Assembly (NCBI GenBank): GCA_963782965.1
Contig: CAWALV010000006.1
Coordinates: forward strand, 930,001-994,000
Direction of reading: 5' to 3'
Length of the DNA stretch: 64,000 nt
Origin: CAWALV01 sp963782965
GTDB lineage: Bacteria; Actinomycetota; Actinomycetes; Acidothermales; Acidothermaceae
In this document: in pieces, positions 23,666 through 32,962 of the stretch
How the letters are laid out: each line of letters begins with the position of its first letter
Numbering within the stretch: position 1 is the first letter of the stretch
Notes under the pieces: model-generated
The model's database searches: none
What the model was told of the DNA's origin: nothing
What the model saw: only the letters and a program-made list of their open reading frames with translations
Position numbers and translations under genes: made by a program

Positions 23666-23799
23666 TCAGCCTCCGTAGGCGGCAGCGAGGTCGTCCCACA
23701 ACTCGGCAAGGACTTCGGTGCGCTCGGTTAGCTGGTCGAGCGGCATCCACGCATCCTCTTCCGACGCGTGCAGCTTCCGGTACGCCTCGGTATTGACGC
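23666..23799 (-). pseudogene. Orphan C-terminal coding fragment (unknown gene) joined to the broken integrase
   Basis: From the point where integrase homology ends, a different frame reads VNTEAYRKLHASEEDA, then MPLDQLTERTEVLAE and LWDDLAAAYGG to a TGA at 23666-23668. Codon use looks coding, but no family is recognised and no start is present. It is probably the tail of another gene fused by deletion. Confidence 0.35.
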
Positions 23800-24779
23800 G
23801 TCGTTGCGCCGCTGACCGCAGCCAACGTCGCTGCCAGGTGGCGAAGGTCGTGGAATCGGTACGCCGGCACTCCCGCCTCACGCAGCGCCCGCCGCCAGAC
23901 GCTGCGAAAGTTCGACCGCTCGAGCGACGCGCCCTTCGGCCCGACGAACAGCAACGCGCTGGGGGAGCCGTCGACGTACGCCGCCAGGTGCGCCTCGATC
24001 TCCGGCCACAGGTGCGGCGGCACCGCCACCGTCCGCACGCCGGCGCTCGTCTTCGGCGCCGCCAGGAACCGGCGGCCGTCCGCGGTCTGCACCAGCTGCT
24101 CGCGGACGTGGATGACTCCGTGCAGCGGGTCGATCCGCTGCCGGCTCAGCCCGGCCAGCTCGCCGTACCGCAGCCCCGACCAGGCACCGAGCTACACCAG
24201 CGCGCGGAACCGCGGCTCGATCGCCGCGGCGACCGCGTCGACCTCTGCCAGCGACGGCGGTCGCCGCTCCTCCGGCCGCTCCGCACCGGCGTGCCGCAGC
24301 CGGCACGGGTTGCGGGCGACCAGGTCGTCCTCGACGGCCGTGTTCAGGATTCCCTTCAGCAGCCGGTAGGCCTTCGCCACCGTCGAGTCGCCGACCCCTG
24401 CTTGGCGCAGCGACGCGTGCCAGGACCGGACGGCCGCGGTGGTGATCCGGTTGAGGTGCACGGGCCCGAACGTCGGCAGGATGTGCAACCGCAGCAGCCC
24501 TCGATAGAGCTCCACCGTCCGCGGCCGCAACGGCTCCGGCCGCTCGACCAGCCACTGCTCGACGTACGTCGCCAGCGGCACCGCCCCGGCGTCGGGGTCG
24601 ACCCAGCCGCCGCGGACCCGCTCCAAGTCCATCTGCGCGAGGAACCGCTCCGCGTCGACACCACTCACGAACGTCGTCGGCGCCGACCGCAGCCGCCCGT
24701 CGTCACCGCGGTAGCGGGCCTGCCACCGCCCCGACGGCAGCCGGCGCACCGCACCAAACGAACGCCGCCGCCGACTCAT
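23796..24779 (-). pseudogene. Tyrosine recombinase/phage integrase, inactivated
   Basis: Starting at ATG 24779, the frame has the AP2-like/arm-binding N-terminus (LPSGRWQARYRGDDGRL), a SAM-like core-binding domain (ATYVEQWLVER to NPCRLRHAG) and the catalytic domain. A TAG at 24192-24194 interrupts it between FRALV and LGAWSGLRYGEL; a one-base change from TAC is likely. Beyond the stop the same frame continues with the box I Arg (GLRYGEL), SAGVRTVAVPPHL and box II HDLRH, then homology ends near 23796. The second His/Trp and the nucleophile Tyr are missing. It reads away from tRNA-Gly. Confidence 0.85.
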
Positions 24780-24841
24780 GGCCGAACCGTGCCGAGAAGG
24801 GGTCCGAAACCCGCCGGCAAGTCGCTGACCTGGGCTTCCAG

Positions 24842-24886
24842 TGAGAGCGGGTGACGGGAATCGAACCCGCATGACCAGCTTGGAAG
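24842..24886 (-). repeat. Attachment-site copy within the intact tRNA-Gly(TCC)
   Basis: This is the tRNA-proximal 45 bp direct repeat, covering the tRNA 3' half from the anticodon loop plus 4 bases beyond the discriminator. It differs from 22620-22664 at one position. Confidence 0.85.
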
Positions 24887-24916
24887 GCTGGAGCTCTGCC
24901 ATTGAGCTACACCCGC
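24846..24916 (-). tRNA. tRNA-Gly (anticodon TCC)
   Basis: The 71-nt cloverleaf has acceptor GCGGGTG/CACCCGC, D stem GCTC/GAGC, anticodon stem CCAGC/GCTGG with loop CTTCCAA (anticodon TCC), T loop TTCGATT and discriminator T. CCA is not encoded. It is the integration target of the element to its left; the integration kept the gene whole. Confidence 0.95.
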
Positions 24917-25058
24917 GAGGCTGCGCGCCTCCGCACGACGTGTTCGAAGGCGCAACGGCTTCGCCAAAGGGTAGCGCCCGGGGCGTGCACCGGGCTTCGG
25001 CGCCAAGCGCGGTGCCAAGGGTGGCACCCGGTGGCGGCACCCTTGGCGGCACTCGAGC

Positions 25059-25364
25059 TCAGCTGCAGGTGGAGCACTCGTGGGCCGGTCCGAGCTGACC
25101 CCGGCGCAGCCAGGCGACGAACCAGCTGCCGGCCAACGCCGCGCTGTGAACTGCGCTGTACGCGGCGCTGTGAGCGGCGCGGTGAACTGCGCTGCCGACG
25201 GCGTGCTGGCGTGCAAGCTGCCGGGTCGCGCCGCAGCGCGCGGCGAGCCGAGCCAGCCGCGCCCGGTTGTGACTCTCGGCGCTCGCGCGCAAGTCGCGGG
25301 CGTGTTCGGCGGCGAGGGCGGCGTTCAGATCGATCGGTGTCACGGCGAACTCCTCCGCGGCCAT
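25059..25364 (-). CDS. Hypothetical protein with Ala/Ser/His repeats
   Basis: This 101-residue reading frame opens MAAEEFAVTPIDLNAALAAEHARDLRASAESHNRARLARLA, a normal-looking amphipathic N-terminus. It is followed by an internally repetitive SAVHRAAHSAAYSAVHSAA part and a short hydrophobic GSWFVAWLRRG stretch with a final CSTC. The Shine-Dalgarno is weak. It fills an otherwise empty 620 bp gap between two tRNA genes, so it may be real, but no family is recognised. Confidence 0.4.
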   Translation of the reverse strand: MAAEEFAVTPIDLNAALAAEHARDLRASAESHNRARLARLAARCGATRQLARQHAVGSAVHRAAHSAAYSAVHSAALAGSWFVAWLRRGQLGPAHECSTCS

Positions 25365-25521
25365 CCGCCGGCGACGTTCGCCGAGGCGGGTACCCGGTAG
25401 CCGGGTACGTCGTCCGACAACATCGACGTCCGTCGATATCTTCCCGGGTGCCCGCCGTGGCCCGCTGTCGCTCGCCGTGACCCCCGAGGCCGTCGCCGTC
25501 CTGGCATCTCGTGCGGCTGGC

Positions 25522-25527
25522 TACACT
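25522..25527 (+). promoter_or_regulatory. -10 hexamer TACACT of tRNA-Pro
   Basis: TACACT lies 14 nt before the tRNA-Pro 5' end. No clear -35 is seen. Confidence 0.4.
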
Positions 25528-25541
25528 TATCCGTCGCGGCC

Positions 25542-25617
25542 CGGGGCGTAGCGTAGTGGCCAGCGCGCCTGCTTTGGGAGCAGGAGATCGGGAGTTCGAG
25601 TCTCCCCGCCCCGACCA
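25542..25617 (+). tRNA. tRNA-Pro (anticodon TGG)
   Basis: Acceptor CGGGGCG/CGCCCCG, anticodon stem CCTGC/GCAGG with loop TTTGGGA (anticodon TGG), T stem GGGAG/CTCCC and discriminator A at 25614. CCA is encoded at 25615-25617. It lies 63 bp upstream of tig in the same direction. Confidence 0.96.
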
Positions 25618-25680
25618 GCTCAGCCGTGTGCCGGCGGCGCCCCGTCCTGCCGGTTGCCCCATCTGCGAGGAGTCCCGTCC

Positions 25681-27030
25681 GTGAAGAGCGCCGTCGAGAA
25701 CTTGGGCCCCACCCGGGTCAAGCTCACCGTCGAGGTCGGCTTCGACGAGCTCAGCCCCAGCCTCGACTCCGCCTACCGCAAGGTCGCCCAGCAGATCCGC
25801 ATCCCCGGATTTCGGCCGGGCAAGGTTCCCCCTCGGATCATCGACCAGCGGGTCGGCCGGGCCGCCGTGCTCGAGGAGGCGGTCAACGAGGCCATCCCGC
25901 ACTTCTATGGCCAGGCCGTCGACGAGGCCGACGTCCGGGTACTCAGCCAGCCCGAGATCGAAGTCACCAATTTCGCGGACGGCGAGCAGCTGACGTTCAC
26001 CGCGGAGGTCGACGTCCGACCCACGATCGAACTGCCGGATCTCGAGAACCCGCAGGTCGGCGTCGACGACGTCGAGGTGAGCGACGACGAGGTCGAGGAG
26101 CAGCTGAAGGGCCTCGCGGACCGGTTCGCCACGCTCTCGCCGGTCGAGCGTGGCGTCGAGGCGGGCGACTTCGCCACCATCGACCTCGCGATATCTGTCG
26201 ACGGCGAAGAGCTCGAGGACGGCACGGCCTCCGGGTTGTCCTACGAAGTGGGCAGCGGCGACCTGGTGGACGGGCTCGATTCCGCTTTGGTGGGGCTCTC
26301 GGTCGGTGAGTCGGCCGAGTTCGACGCCCCGCTCGCCGGGCCCTACCAGGGCAAGACCGGCCGGGCGACGGTGTCGGTGAAGGCGGTGCGAGTGAAGGAC
26401 GTGCCCGCTCTCGACGACAGCTTCGCCCAGCAGGCGAGCGAGTTCGACACGCTGGAGGAGCTGCGCGGCGACCTGCGCACCAGGCTCGAGCGGGTGCGCC
26501 GGATGGAGCAGGGCCTGCAGGCCCGCGAACGGCTCCTCGAGAACCTGATCGGCCAGCTCGACGTCCCGCTGCCGGAGGCCGTCGTGCAGGCCGAGGTCGA
26601 CTCCCGGGCGCAGAGCATGCAGCGCCAGCTGGCGGCCCGGGGTGAGGACCTCGCCGGCTACCTCGAGGCGCAGGGCGAGACGCTCGAGGAGCACGAGACC
26701 CACACCAAGGCGGACGCCGAACGTGACCTCGTCGTGCAGTTCGTGCTCGACGCGGTCGTCAGCAAGGAGGAGATCGGCCTCGAAGAGGCCGAACTCACCG
26801 ACTACCTCGTCCGGCGGGCCGCCCGCTACGGCATCAGCCCCGACGAGTACGCCAACCAGCTGGTCCGCAACAACTCGGTGCCGATGGTCGTCGCCGACGC
26901 GCTGCGGGGCAAGGCGCTCGCCCTGCTGCTGGAGCGGGCCACCATCACCGACGCCTCGGGCCGCCAGGTCGACCTCAAACGCCTCGACGAGGACGCCGAA
27001 GCCGCCGGCCTGACCGGCCGGTCGGGCTAA
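25681..27030 (+). CDS. tig: Trigger factor (ribosome-bound chaperone and peptidyl-prolyl isomerase)
   Basis: The 449-residue protein shows the three-domain order. The N-terminal ribosome-binding domain has the signature GFRPGKVPP. The FKBP-type PPIase domain spans about 150-245 (VEAGDFATIDLAISVDGEELEDG). The helical C-terminal substrate-holding domain ends in an acidic tail. It meets nascent chains at the tunnel exit. The GTG at 25681 has GAGGAG upstream. It precedes clpP1-clpP2-clpX, the usual tig-clp synteny. Confidence 0.95.
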   Translation: MKSAVENLGPTRVKLTVEVGFDELSPSLDSAYRKVAQQIRIPGFRPGKVPPRIIDQRVGRAAVLEEAVNEAIPHFYGQAVDEADVRVLSQPEIEVTNFADGEQLTFTAEVDVRPTIELPDLENPQVGVDDVEVSDDEVEEQLKGLADRFATLSPVERGVEAGDFATIDLAISVDGEELEDGTASGLSYEVGSGDLVDGLDSALVGLSVGESAEFDAPLAGPYQGKTGRATVSVKAVRVKDVPALDDSFAQQASEFDTLEELRGDLRTRLERVRRMEQGLQARERLLENLIGQLDVPLPEAVVQAEVDSRAQSMQRQLAARGEDLAGYLEAQGETLEEHETHTKADAERDLVVQFVLDAVVSKEEIGLEEAELTDYLVRRAARYGISPDEYANQLVRNNSVPMVVADALRGKALALLLERATITDASGRQVDLKRLDEDAEAAGLTGRSG

Positions 27031-27200
27031 CGCCCCGCGATTCGTCCTGCGCCCTCAGCGAACACCACGCGGTGCGGTCCCTGGGCGACGCAGCCTGCGG
27101 TTAGGGTCGCTTCATTGACACCCGATAACCCGGGCGGCGGGCGAGTGCTCCGAGAGCCTCCGCGACGCCGTCCGATCGCGAAGACGAGCAGGTGAGTTGC

Positions 27201-27857
27201 GTGACCGTGTACAACCCCACACCGGGCGGTCTGCCGGCAGCCGGCGTGCTGGAGCCGTCGCTGCGGCTGCCGTCGTCCGGCGTCTCTCCCGAGGACGACG
27301 TCTTCAACAAGCTGCTCAAGAACCGGATCCTGTTCCTCGGTTCGGTGGTCGACGACGCGCTGGCCAACAAGTTGTGCGCGCAGTTGCTGCTTCTCGCCGC
27401 CGAAGACCCCGACCGTGACATCTACCTCTACATCAACTCACCGGGCGGCTCGGTCGACTCCGGCATGGCCATCTACGACACCATGCAGTTCGTCCAGTGC
27501 GACGTCGCCACCGTGGCCATGGGCCTCGCGGCGTCCATGGGGCAGTTCCTGCTGTGCGCCGGTGAGCGTGGCAAGCGCTACGCGCTGCCGCATTCGCGCA
27601 TCATGATGCACCAGCCACTCGGTGGCATCGGCGGCTCGGCGTCGCTCATCGCGATCCAGGCCGAGCAGATGCTCTACACCAAGCGCAAGCTCCAAGAGCT
27701 CACGTCGCAACACACGGGGCAAAGCATCGACCAGATCGAGCGTGACTCAGACCGCGAGCGCTGGTTCTCCGCGGAAGAGGCGAAGGAGTACGGCTTCGTC
27801 GACAACGTGGTTCGTAGTGCCCGGCAGGTTCCGACCGAGACCAGCGCGGTCTCCTGA
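27201..27857 (+). CDS. clpP1: ATP-dependent Clp protease proteolytic subunit 1 (catalytic Asp replaced by Glu)
   Basis: This 218-residue ClpP has YLYINSPGGSVDSGMAIYDTMQ, the nucleophile Ser112 in GLAASMGQF and His137 in RIMMHQPLGG. The third triad residue, 49 positions after the His in E. coli ClpP and in the neighbouring ClpP2, should be Asp (TERD/IERD); here the text is SDRE, giving Glu186. No gap is needed in the alignment. Actinobacterial ClpP1 and ClpP2 form a mixed two-ring barrel fed by ClpX or ClpC. The GTG at 27201 follows AGGTGAG; an in-frame GTG at 27192 is the alternative. Confidence 0.93.
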   Translation: MTVYNPTPGGLPAAGVLEPSLRLPSSGVSPEDDVFNKLLKNRILFLGSVVDDALANKLCAQLLLLAAEDPDRDIYLYINSPGGSVDSGMAIYDTMQFVQCDVATVAMGLAASMGQFLLCAGERGKRYALPHSRIMMHQPLGGIGGSASLIAIQAEQMLYTKRKLQELTSQHTGQSIDQIERDSDRERWFSAEEAKEYGFVDNVVRSARQVPTETSAVS

Positions 27858-27880
27858 GCTACGAGGGAGGCTGACCAACC

Positions 27881-28549
27881 ATGTTGTTCGGACCAGAAGA
27901 GTTGCGTAACCGCGCGGGATTCGACGCCACGCAGCGGCCAGAAGGCCGCTACATCGTTCCGGAGTTCCGCGAGCGCACCAGCCAGGGCGACCGCATCCAC
28001 AATCCCTACACCAAGCTTTTCGAGGAACGCATCATCTTCCTCGGCGTCCAGATCGACGACGTCTCGGCCAACGACGTCATGGCCCAGCTGCTCACGCTGG
28101 AGTCGATGGACCCCGACCGTGACATCCAGCTCTACATCAACTCGCCGGGCGGCTCGTTCACCGCGTTGACGGCTATCTACGACACGATGCAGTTCATCCG
28201 CCCCGAGGTGCAGACCATCTGCATGGGGCAGGCTGCGTCGGCCGCCGCCGTCCTGCTTGCTGCCGGGGCCGCGGGTAAGCGGATCGCACTGCCGAACTCG
28301 CGCATCCTCATCCACCAGCCTTACAGCGAGGCCGGCGGCCAGGCGAGCGACATCGAGATCGCTGCCCGCGAGATCCTGCGGATGCGCGCGCTGCTAGAGC
28401 AGCTGCTCTCCAAGCACACCGGCCGCAGCGAAGAGCAGATCCGCACGGACATCGAGCGCGACAAGATCTTGACCGCCCACGAGGCGGTCGAGTACGGCCT
28501 GATCGACGAGGTGATCGTGAGCCGAAAGCTTTCGCTCGTAGCGCAATGA
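27881..28549 (+). CDS. clpP2: ATP-dependent Clp protease proteolytic subunit 2
   Basis: The 222-residue ClpP has a full triad: Ser120 (GQAASAAAV), His145 (RILIHQPY) and Asp194 (DIERD). The N-terminal extension of about 35 residues before NPYTKLFEERIIFL resembles the processed propeptides of actinobacterial ClpP2. It starts 23 bp after clpP1 (GAGGGAGG in the gap), so they are one operon and form a mixed tetradecamer. Confidence 0.95.
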   Translation: MLFGPEELRNRAGFDATQRPEGRYIVPEFRERTSQGDRIHNPYTKLFEERIIFLGVQIDDVSANDVMAQLLTLESMDPDRDIQLYINSPGGSFTALTAIYDTMQFIRPEVQTICMGQAASAAAVLLAAGAAGKRIALPNSRILIHQPYSEAGGQASDIEIAAREILRMRALLEQLLSKHTGRSEEQIRTDIERDKILTAHEAVEYGLIDEVIVSRKLSLVAQ

Positions 28550-28771
28550 GCGGGTGGCGTGCCAAGGAGTGACCGTGTCTTGGGTCAAGCGGCTCACGGA
28601 CACGCGCAAGAGGGCCGACAATCGACCTAGGAACCGGTACCTTCGAAGTCCTGGACGCCGCGGGGGCGTTCGGTAGAGGCTCGAGAAGGACCGGCGGGCA
28701 GAACGGCAGGACGCGGCACTTACGGCAGTCAGGCAGTCCGGGTAGGGCTCGACACAAGGAGACGGTTCCGA

Positions 28772-30055
28772 GTGGCACGCATCGGCGATGGCGGTGACCT
28801 GCTCAAGTGCTCTTTCTGCGGGAAGAGCCAAAAGCAGGTCAAGAAGCTCATCGCGGGCCCGGGCGTCTACATCTGCGACGAGTGCATCGACCTCTGCAAC
28901 GAGATCATCGAAGAGGAGCTCTCCGAGTCCACCGACCTGAAGTGGGACGAGCTACCCAAGCCGCGGGAGATCTTCGACTTCCTCGAGCAGTACGTCATCG
29001 GGCAGGACATCGCGAAGAAGGCGTTGTCGGTCGCCGTCTACAACCACTACAAGCGCATCCAGGCCTCCGGCAAGGAGACCCGCGGCAACACCGACGCGGT
29101 CGAGCTGGCGAAGTCGAACATCCTGCTGATCGGGCCGACCGGCTGCGGCAAGACCTACCTCGCGCAGACCCTGGCTCGCATGCTCAACGTGCCGTTCGCC
29201 ATCGCCGACGCAACCGCGCTGACCGAGGCGGGGTACGTCGGCGAGGATGTCGAGAACATCCTGCTCAAGCTGATCCAGGCCGCCGACTACGACGTCAAGA
29301 AGGCCGAGACCGGGATCATCTACATCGACGAGATCGACAAGATCGCTCGCAAGAGCGAGAACCCGTCGATCACCCGCGACGTATCGGGCGAAGGTGTGCA
29401 GCAGGCGCTGCTGAAGATTCTGGAAGGCACGACGGCGAGCGTGCCTCCGCAGGGTGGGCGCAAGCACCCGCACCAGGAGTTCATCCAGATCGACACCACG
29501 AACGTGCTGTTCATCGTCGGCGGGGCGTTCGCGGGGCTGGAGAAGATCATCGAAGGCCGGGTCGGCCGGAAGGGCATCGGCTTCGCCGCGACGCTGCACA
29601 GCAAGCGTGACCTCGAGACGGCCGACATCTTCGTCGACGTCATGCCCGAAGACCTGCTGAAGTACGGCATGATCCCCGAGTTCATTGGCCGGCTGCCCGT
29701 CATCACCACGGTCACGAACCTCGACCGCGAGGCCCTGATCCGCATCCTCACCGAGCCGAAGAACGCGCTCGTGCGGCAGTACCGCCGGCTGTTCGATCTC
29801 GACTCGGTCGAACTCGAGTTCTCCGACGACGCGCTCGAGGCCATCGCCGACCAGGCCATCCTGCGCGGCACCGGTGCGCGTGGCCTGCGCGCCATCATGG
29901 AAGAAGTGCTGCTTTCGGTGATGTATGACATCCCGAGCCGCAAGGACGTCGCTCGCGTCGTCATCAACCGGGAAGTCGTGCTCGACAACGTGAATCCGAC
30001 CCTGGTGCCGCGCGAGGCCGCGCCCAAGCGAGAGCGCCGCGAGAAGACCGCCTGA
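28772..30055 (+). CDS. clpX: ATP-dependent Clp protease ATP-binding subunit ClpX
   Basis: The 427-residue AAA+ unfoldase has an N-terminal zinc-binding domain with C13/C16 (CSFC) and C35/C38 (CDEC), Walker A GPTGCGKT, Walker B IIYIDEID, the pore loop GYVG, the RKGIGF loop that docks on ClpP, and sensor II GARGLRAIMEE. It recognises tagged substrates and threads them into ClpP1P2. The GTG at 28772 has AAGGAGA upstream. The 222 bp gap after clpP2 has no gene and no clear promoter match. Confidence 0.96.
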   Translation: MARIGDGGDLLKCSFCGKSQKQVKKLIAGPGVYICDECIDLCNEIIEEELSESTDLKWDELPKPREIFDFLEQYVIGQDIAKKALSVAVYNHYKRIQASGKETRGNTDAVELAKSNILLIGPTGCGKTYLAQTLARMLNVPFAIADATALTEAGYVGEDVENILLKLIQAADYDVKKAETGIIYIDEIDKIARKSENPSITRDVSGEGVQQALLKILEGTTASVPPQGGRKHPHQEFIQIDTTNVLFIVGGAFAGLEKIIEGRVGRKGIGFAATLHSKRDLETADIFVDVMPEDLLKYGMIPEFIGRLPVITTVTNLDREALIRILTEPKNALVRQYRRLFDLDSVELEFSDDALEAIADQAILRGTGARGLRAIMEEVLLSVMYDIPSRKDVARVVINREVVLDNVNPTLVPREAAPKRERREKTA

Positions 30056-30090
30056 CCCGTCGTCCGCCCATTGCGGGTTGCCCGCGCGCG

Positions 30091-30174
30091 CTGCGGGTTG
30101 ATCACGTAAACGTGGTCAACACCCCCGAGCAGGGGCTAGCAAGCCTGTCCTCGGGGGGGTTGGCCTCATAAGGG
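30091..30174. repeat. 84 bp two-hairpin intergenic element, copy 1
   Basis: Matches 40478-40561 at 80 of 84 positions. Hairpin 1 is GTTGATCACGT-AA-ACGTGGTCAAC (30097-30120, one wobble). Hairpin 2 (30122-30157) has C-rich/G-rich arms with several mismatches. A GGCCTCATAAGG motif follows at 30162-30173. It sits between the convergent genes clpX and tnaA and could end transcription from both sides. Confidence 0.85.
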
Positions 30175-30205
30175 GTCGCTGACGGCGGCCCGAGGGGGGC
30201 CTACG

Positions 30206-31585
<1,380 letters not shown>

Positions 31586-31591
31586 GTCCGG

Positions 31592-31597
31592 AGCCTA
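31592..31597 (-). promoter_or_regulatory. -10 hexamer TAGGCT of a probable leaderless transcript (tnaA)
   Basis: On the minus strand TAGGCT ends 6 nt before the ATG at 31585. This leaves no room for a leader peptide such as tnaC. Confidence 0.5.
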
Positions 31598-31655
31598 GGC
31601 CCGCGCCCCTGCCTCCGGCGCGCCCAGGCTTCGTGGCTGGGGCGCGCCGCAGGCG

Positions 31656-32810
31656 TCAGTGCTTGATGATTGCGGCGCGAGCCTCGTTGGCCACCTTGAG
31701 GTTGTCGGCGCTCTTGGCCCCGGTCACGCTGACCACGATGACCGAACTCGCGTCGACACCGATGCAGTCGGTGGCCGGCTGGTCCGAGCCGACCGCCGCC
31801 CCGCACCACCACTGGCCGGCGTTCTTTCCGGCCTGCGGGATCGAGGTGAGGTGATCGGGCTGGCCACCCGTCGCCTTGGCGAGGCCTTTGTTGATGCGGC
31901 CGACGAGGGCGACCTGCTGGCTCGCGCTGCTGGCCGGCACGGTGGTCGGAAGTTGGCCGGCAACGACGACGATCTGGCCAGTGCCGCCGTAGATCGCGAC
32001 ATGGGTCAGCGCCAGCGCCGGGTCGGCCTTCTTGGCCGCGGTGAGGATTGCCTGCGCGCTGGCCACCGCCGACCCGCTGGTCTGCCTGGCGGAGCCGGTG
32101 ACGGAGGCCGGCAAGACGGCTGTCGTCTTGGGTGTCGAGTCGTGCTTGAGGACGTACTTCGGAACCGCGTAGTACCCACCCGCGCCGAGTGCGACCACGA
32201 GCAGCCCGACGAGCAGGCCGGTCCGCCGGCGGGAACTCTTCTCAGCGTGATGGTGACCGCCGGCGCCGTCCTCAGCCTGCGGCGCAACGTCGGTGAACGC
32301 CGGCGCGACCGGGTTGCCGGATGCGTCGGGTGCCGGGTAGCCAGGCATGAGCGGATAGGCGCCAGGAGCCTGGGGAGCGGGCGGCGCAGGCTGGGCGTAG
32401 CCCTGCGGCGGCTGCGGCGGTTGGGGGTAGCCCTGGGGCGGCTGGGCGTAGCCCTGCGGCGCTTGCGGCGCCTGCGGGTAACCCTGCGGCTGCGGCGCCT
32501 GCGGGTAACCCTGCGGCGGCTGGGGCGGTTGCGGGTAACCCTGCGGCGCCTGTGGCGGCTGCGGTGGGGCGCCCATCGGCAGCCCGGCCGCCACCGGAAC
32601 CGGCATGGCCTGCGGAGCACCGGCTTGTTGCGGGAAGCCGCCCGGCTGAGGGGCCGCCGGCGGTGCCGGGGCCTGTTGCTGCGGCGCGACCGGTTCCGCG
32701 GGGGGCCGAGCGGGCGGTGCGTGCTTGTCGCGACCCCGACCCTTGGCGGGCAGGATCGTCATCGCGAACGGTGACTCGTAGGCCGCGTTGGACGGGTCTT
32801 GATGCTTCAT
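31656..32810 (-). CDS. Membrane protein with long Pro/Gln/Tyr repeat region (unknown function)
   Basis: A 384-residue protein whose first 200 residues are cytoplasmic, disordered and built of PQGYPQ, PQGYAQ and APQ repeats. A cluster of His, Lys and Arg (HHHAEKSSRRR) precedes one transmembrane helix (about 203-222, TGLLVGLLVVALGAGGYYAV). The outer domain of about 160 residues has two Cys (WWCGAA and TDCIGV). N-terminal Pro-rich tails of this kind are common in actinobacterial membrane and secretion proteins. No named domain is recognised. It is divergent from valS. Confidence 0.75.
   Translation of the reverse strand: MKHQDPSNAAYESPFAMTILPAKGRGRDKHAPPARPPAEPVAPQQQAPAPPAAPQPGGFPQQAGAPQAMPVPVAAGLPMGAPPQPPQAPQGYPQPPQPPQGYPQAPQPQGYPQAPQAPQGYAQPPQGYPQPPQPPQGYAQPAPPAPQAPGAYPLMPGYPAPDASGNPVAPAFTDVAPQAEDGAGGHHHAEKSSRRRTGLLVGLLVVALGAGGYYAVPKYVLKHDSTPKTTAVLPASVTGSARQTSGSAVASAQAILTAAKKADPALALTHVAIYGGTGQIVVVAGQLPTTVPASSASQQVALVGRINKGLAKATGGQPDHLTSIPQAGKNAGQWWCGAAVGSDQPATDCIGVDASSVIVVSVTGAKSADNLKVANEARAAIIKH
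32395..32560. repeat. Coding tandem repeats of the PQGYPQ region
   Basis: Short imperfect repeats (for example GGGTAACCCTGCGGC on the plus strand) recur about eight times and code for the Pro/Gln/Gly/Tyr stretch of the membrane protein. Confidence 0.7.
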
Positions 32811-32949
32811 GCTGCCTCGCTTCGTGGACGCTCTCCGCAGTCCTAGGTTCGGCGCAAGTCGGGCCCGCCTTGACCGAATTCGTCACCCGTATGGCGGCCG
32901 GTAGCTCCTGGCCGACATAACCCATGCCGCGGCACACGGCCGCGCTCCC

Positions 32950-32955
32950 TAGACT
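32950..32955 (+). promoter_or_regulatory. -10 hexamer TAGACT of a probable leaderless transcript (valS)
   Basis: TAGACT ends 7 nt before the GTG at 32963. The alternative ATG at 32924 would lie upstream of the promoter. Confidence 0.55.
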
Positions 32956-32962
32956 CGACCGC

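Larger units (their letters stand above)
22620..24886. mobile_element. Remnant integrative element in tRNA-Gly(TCC)
   Basis: The 2.27 kb segment is bounded by 45 bp direct repeats of the tRNA-Gly 3' half. Next to the intact tRNA lies a tyrosine integrase reading away from it, the classic layout of integrative elements and prophages. The rest holds only an RHH-Fic/Doc toxin-antitoxin pair and unassignable sequence. The integrase has an internal stop and lacks its C-terminal catalytic Tyr, so the element is fixed in place. From 22665 to 22898 there is no gene; it includes a short direct repeat (GTGGCACG around 22774 and 22785). Confidence 0.8.

Noticed and set aside
27100..27143. TTGACA at 27115 as the clpP1 promoter
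   Set aside because: No -10 hexamer is found at a proper distance, and no ClgR-type box could be made out with confidence.
29995..30205. CRISPR-like repeat made of the hairpin element
   Set aside because: There are only two dispersed copies and no spacers or cas genes.
31656..32810. Serine/threonine kinase or secretion-system protein, given the Pro-rich tail
   Set aside because: No kinase, FHA or secretion motif is present; only the tail composition is similar.
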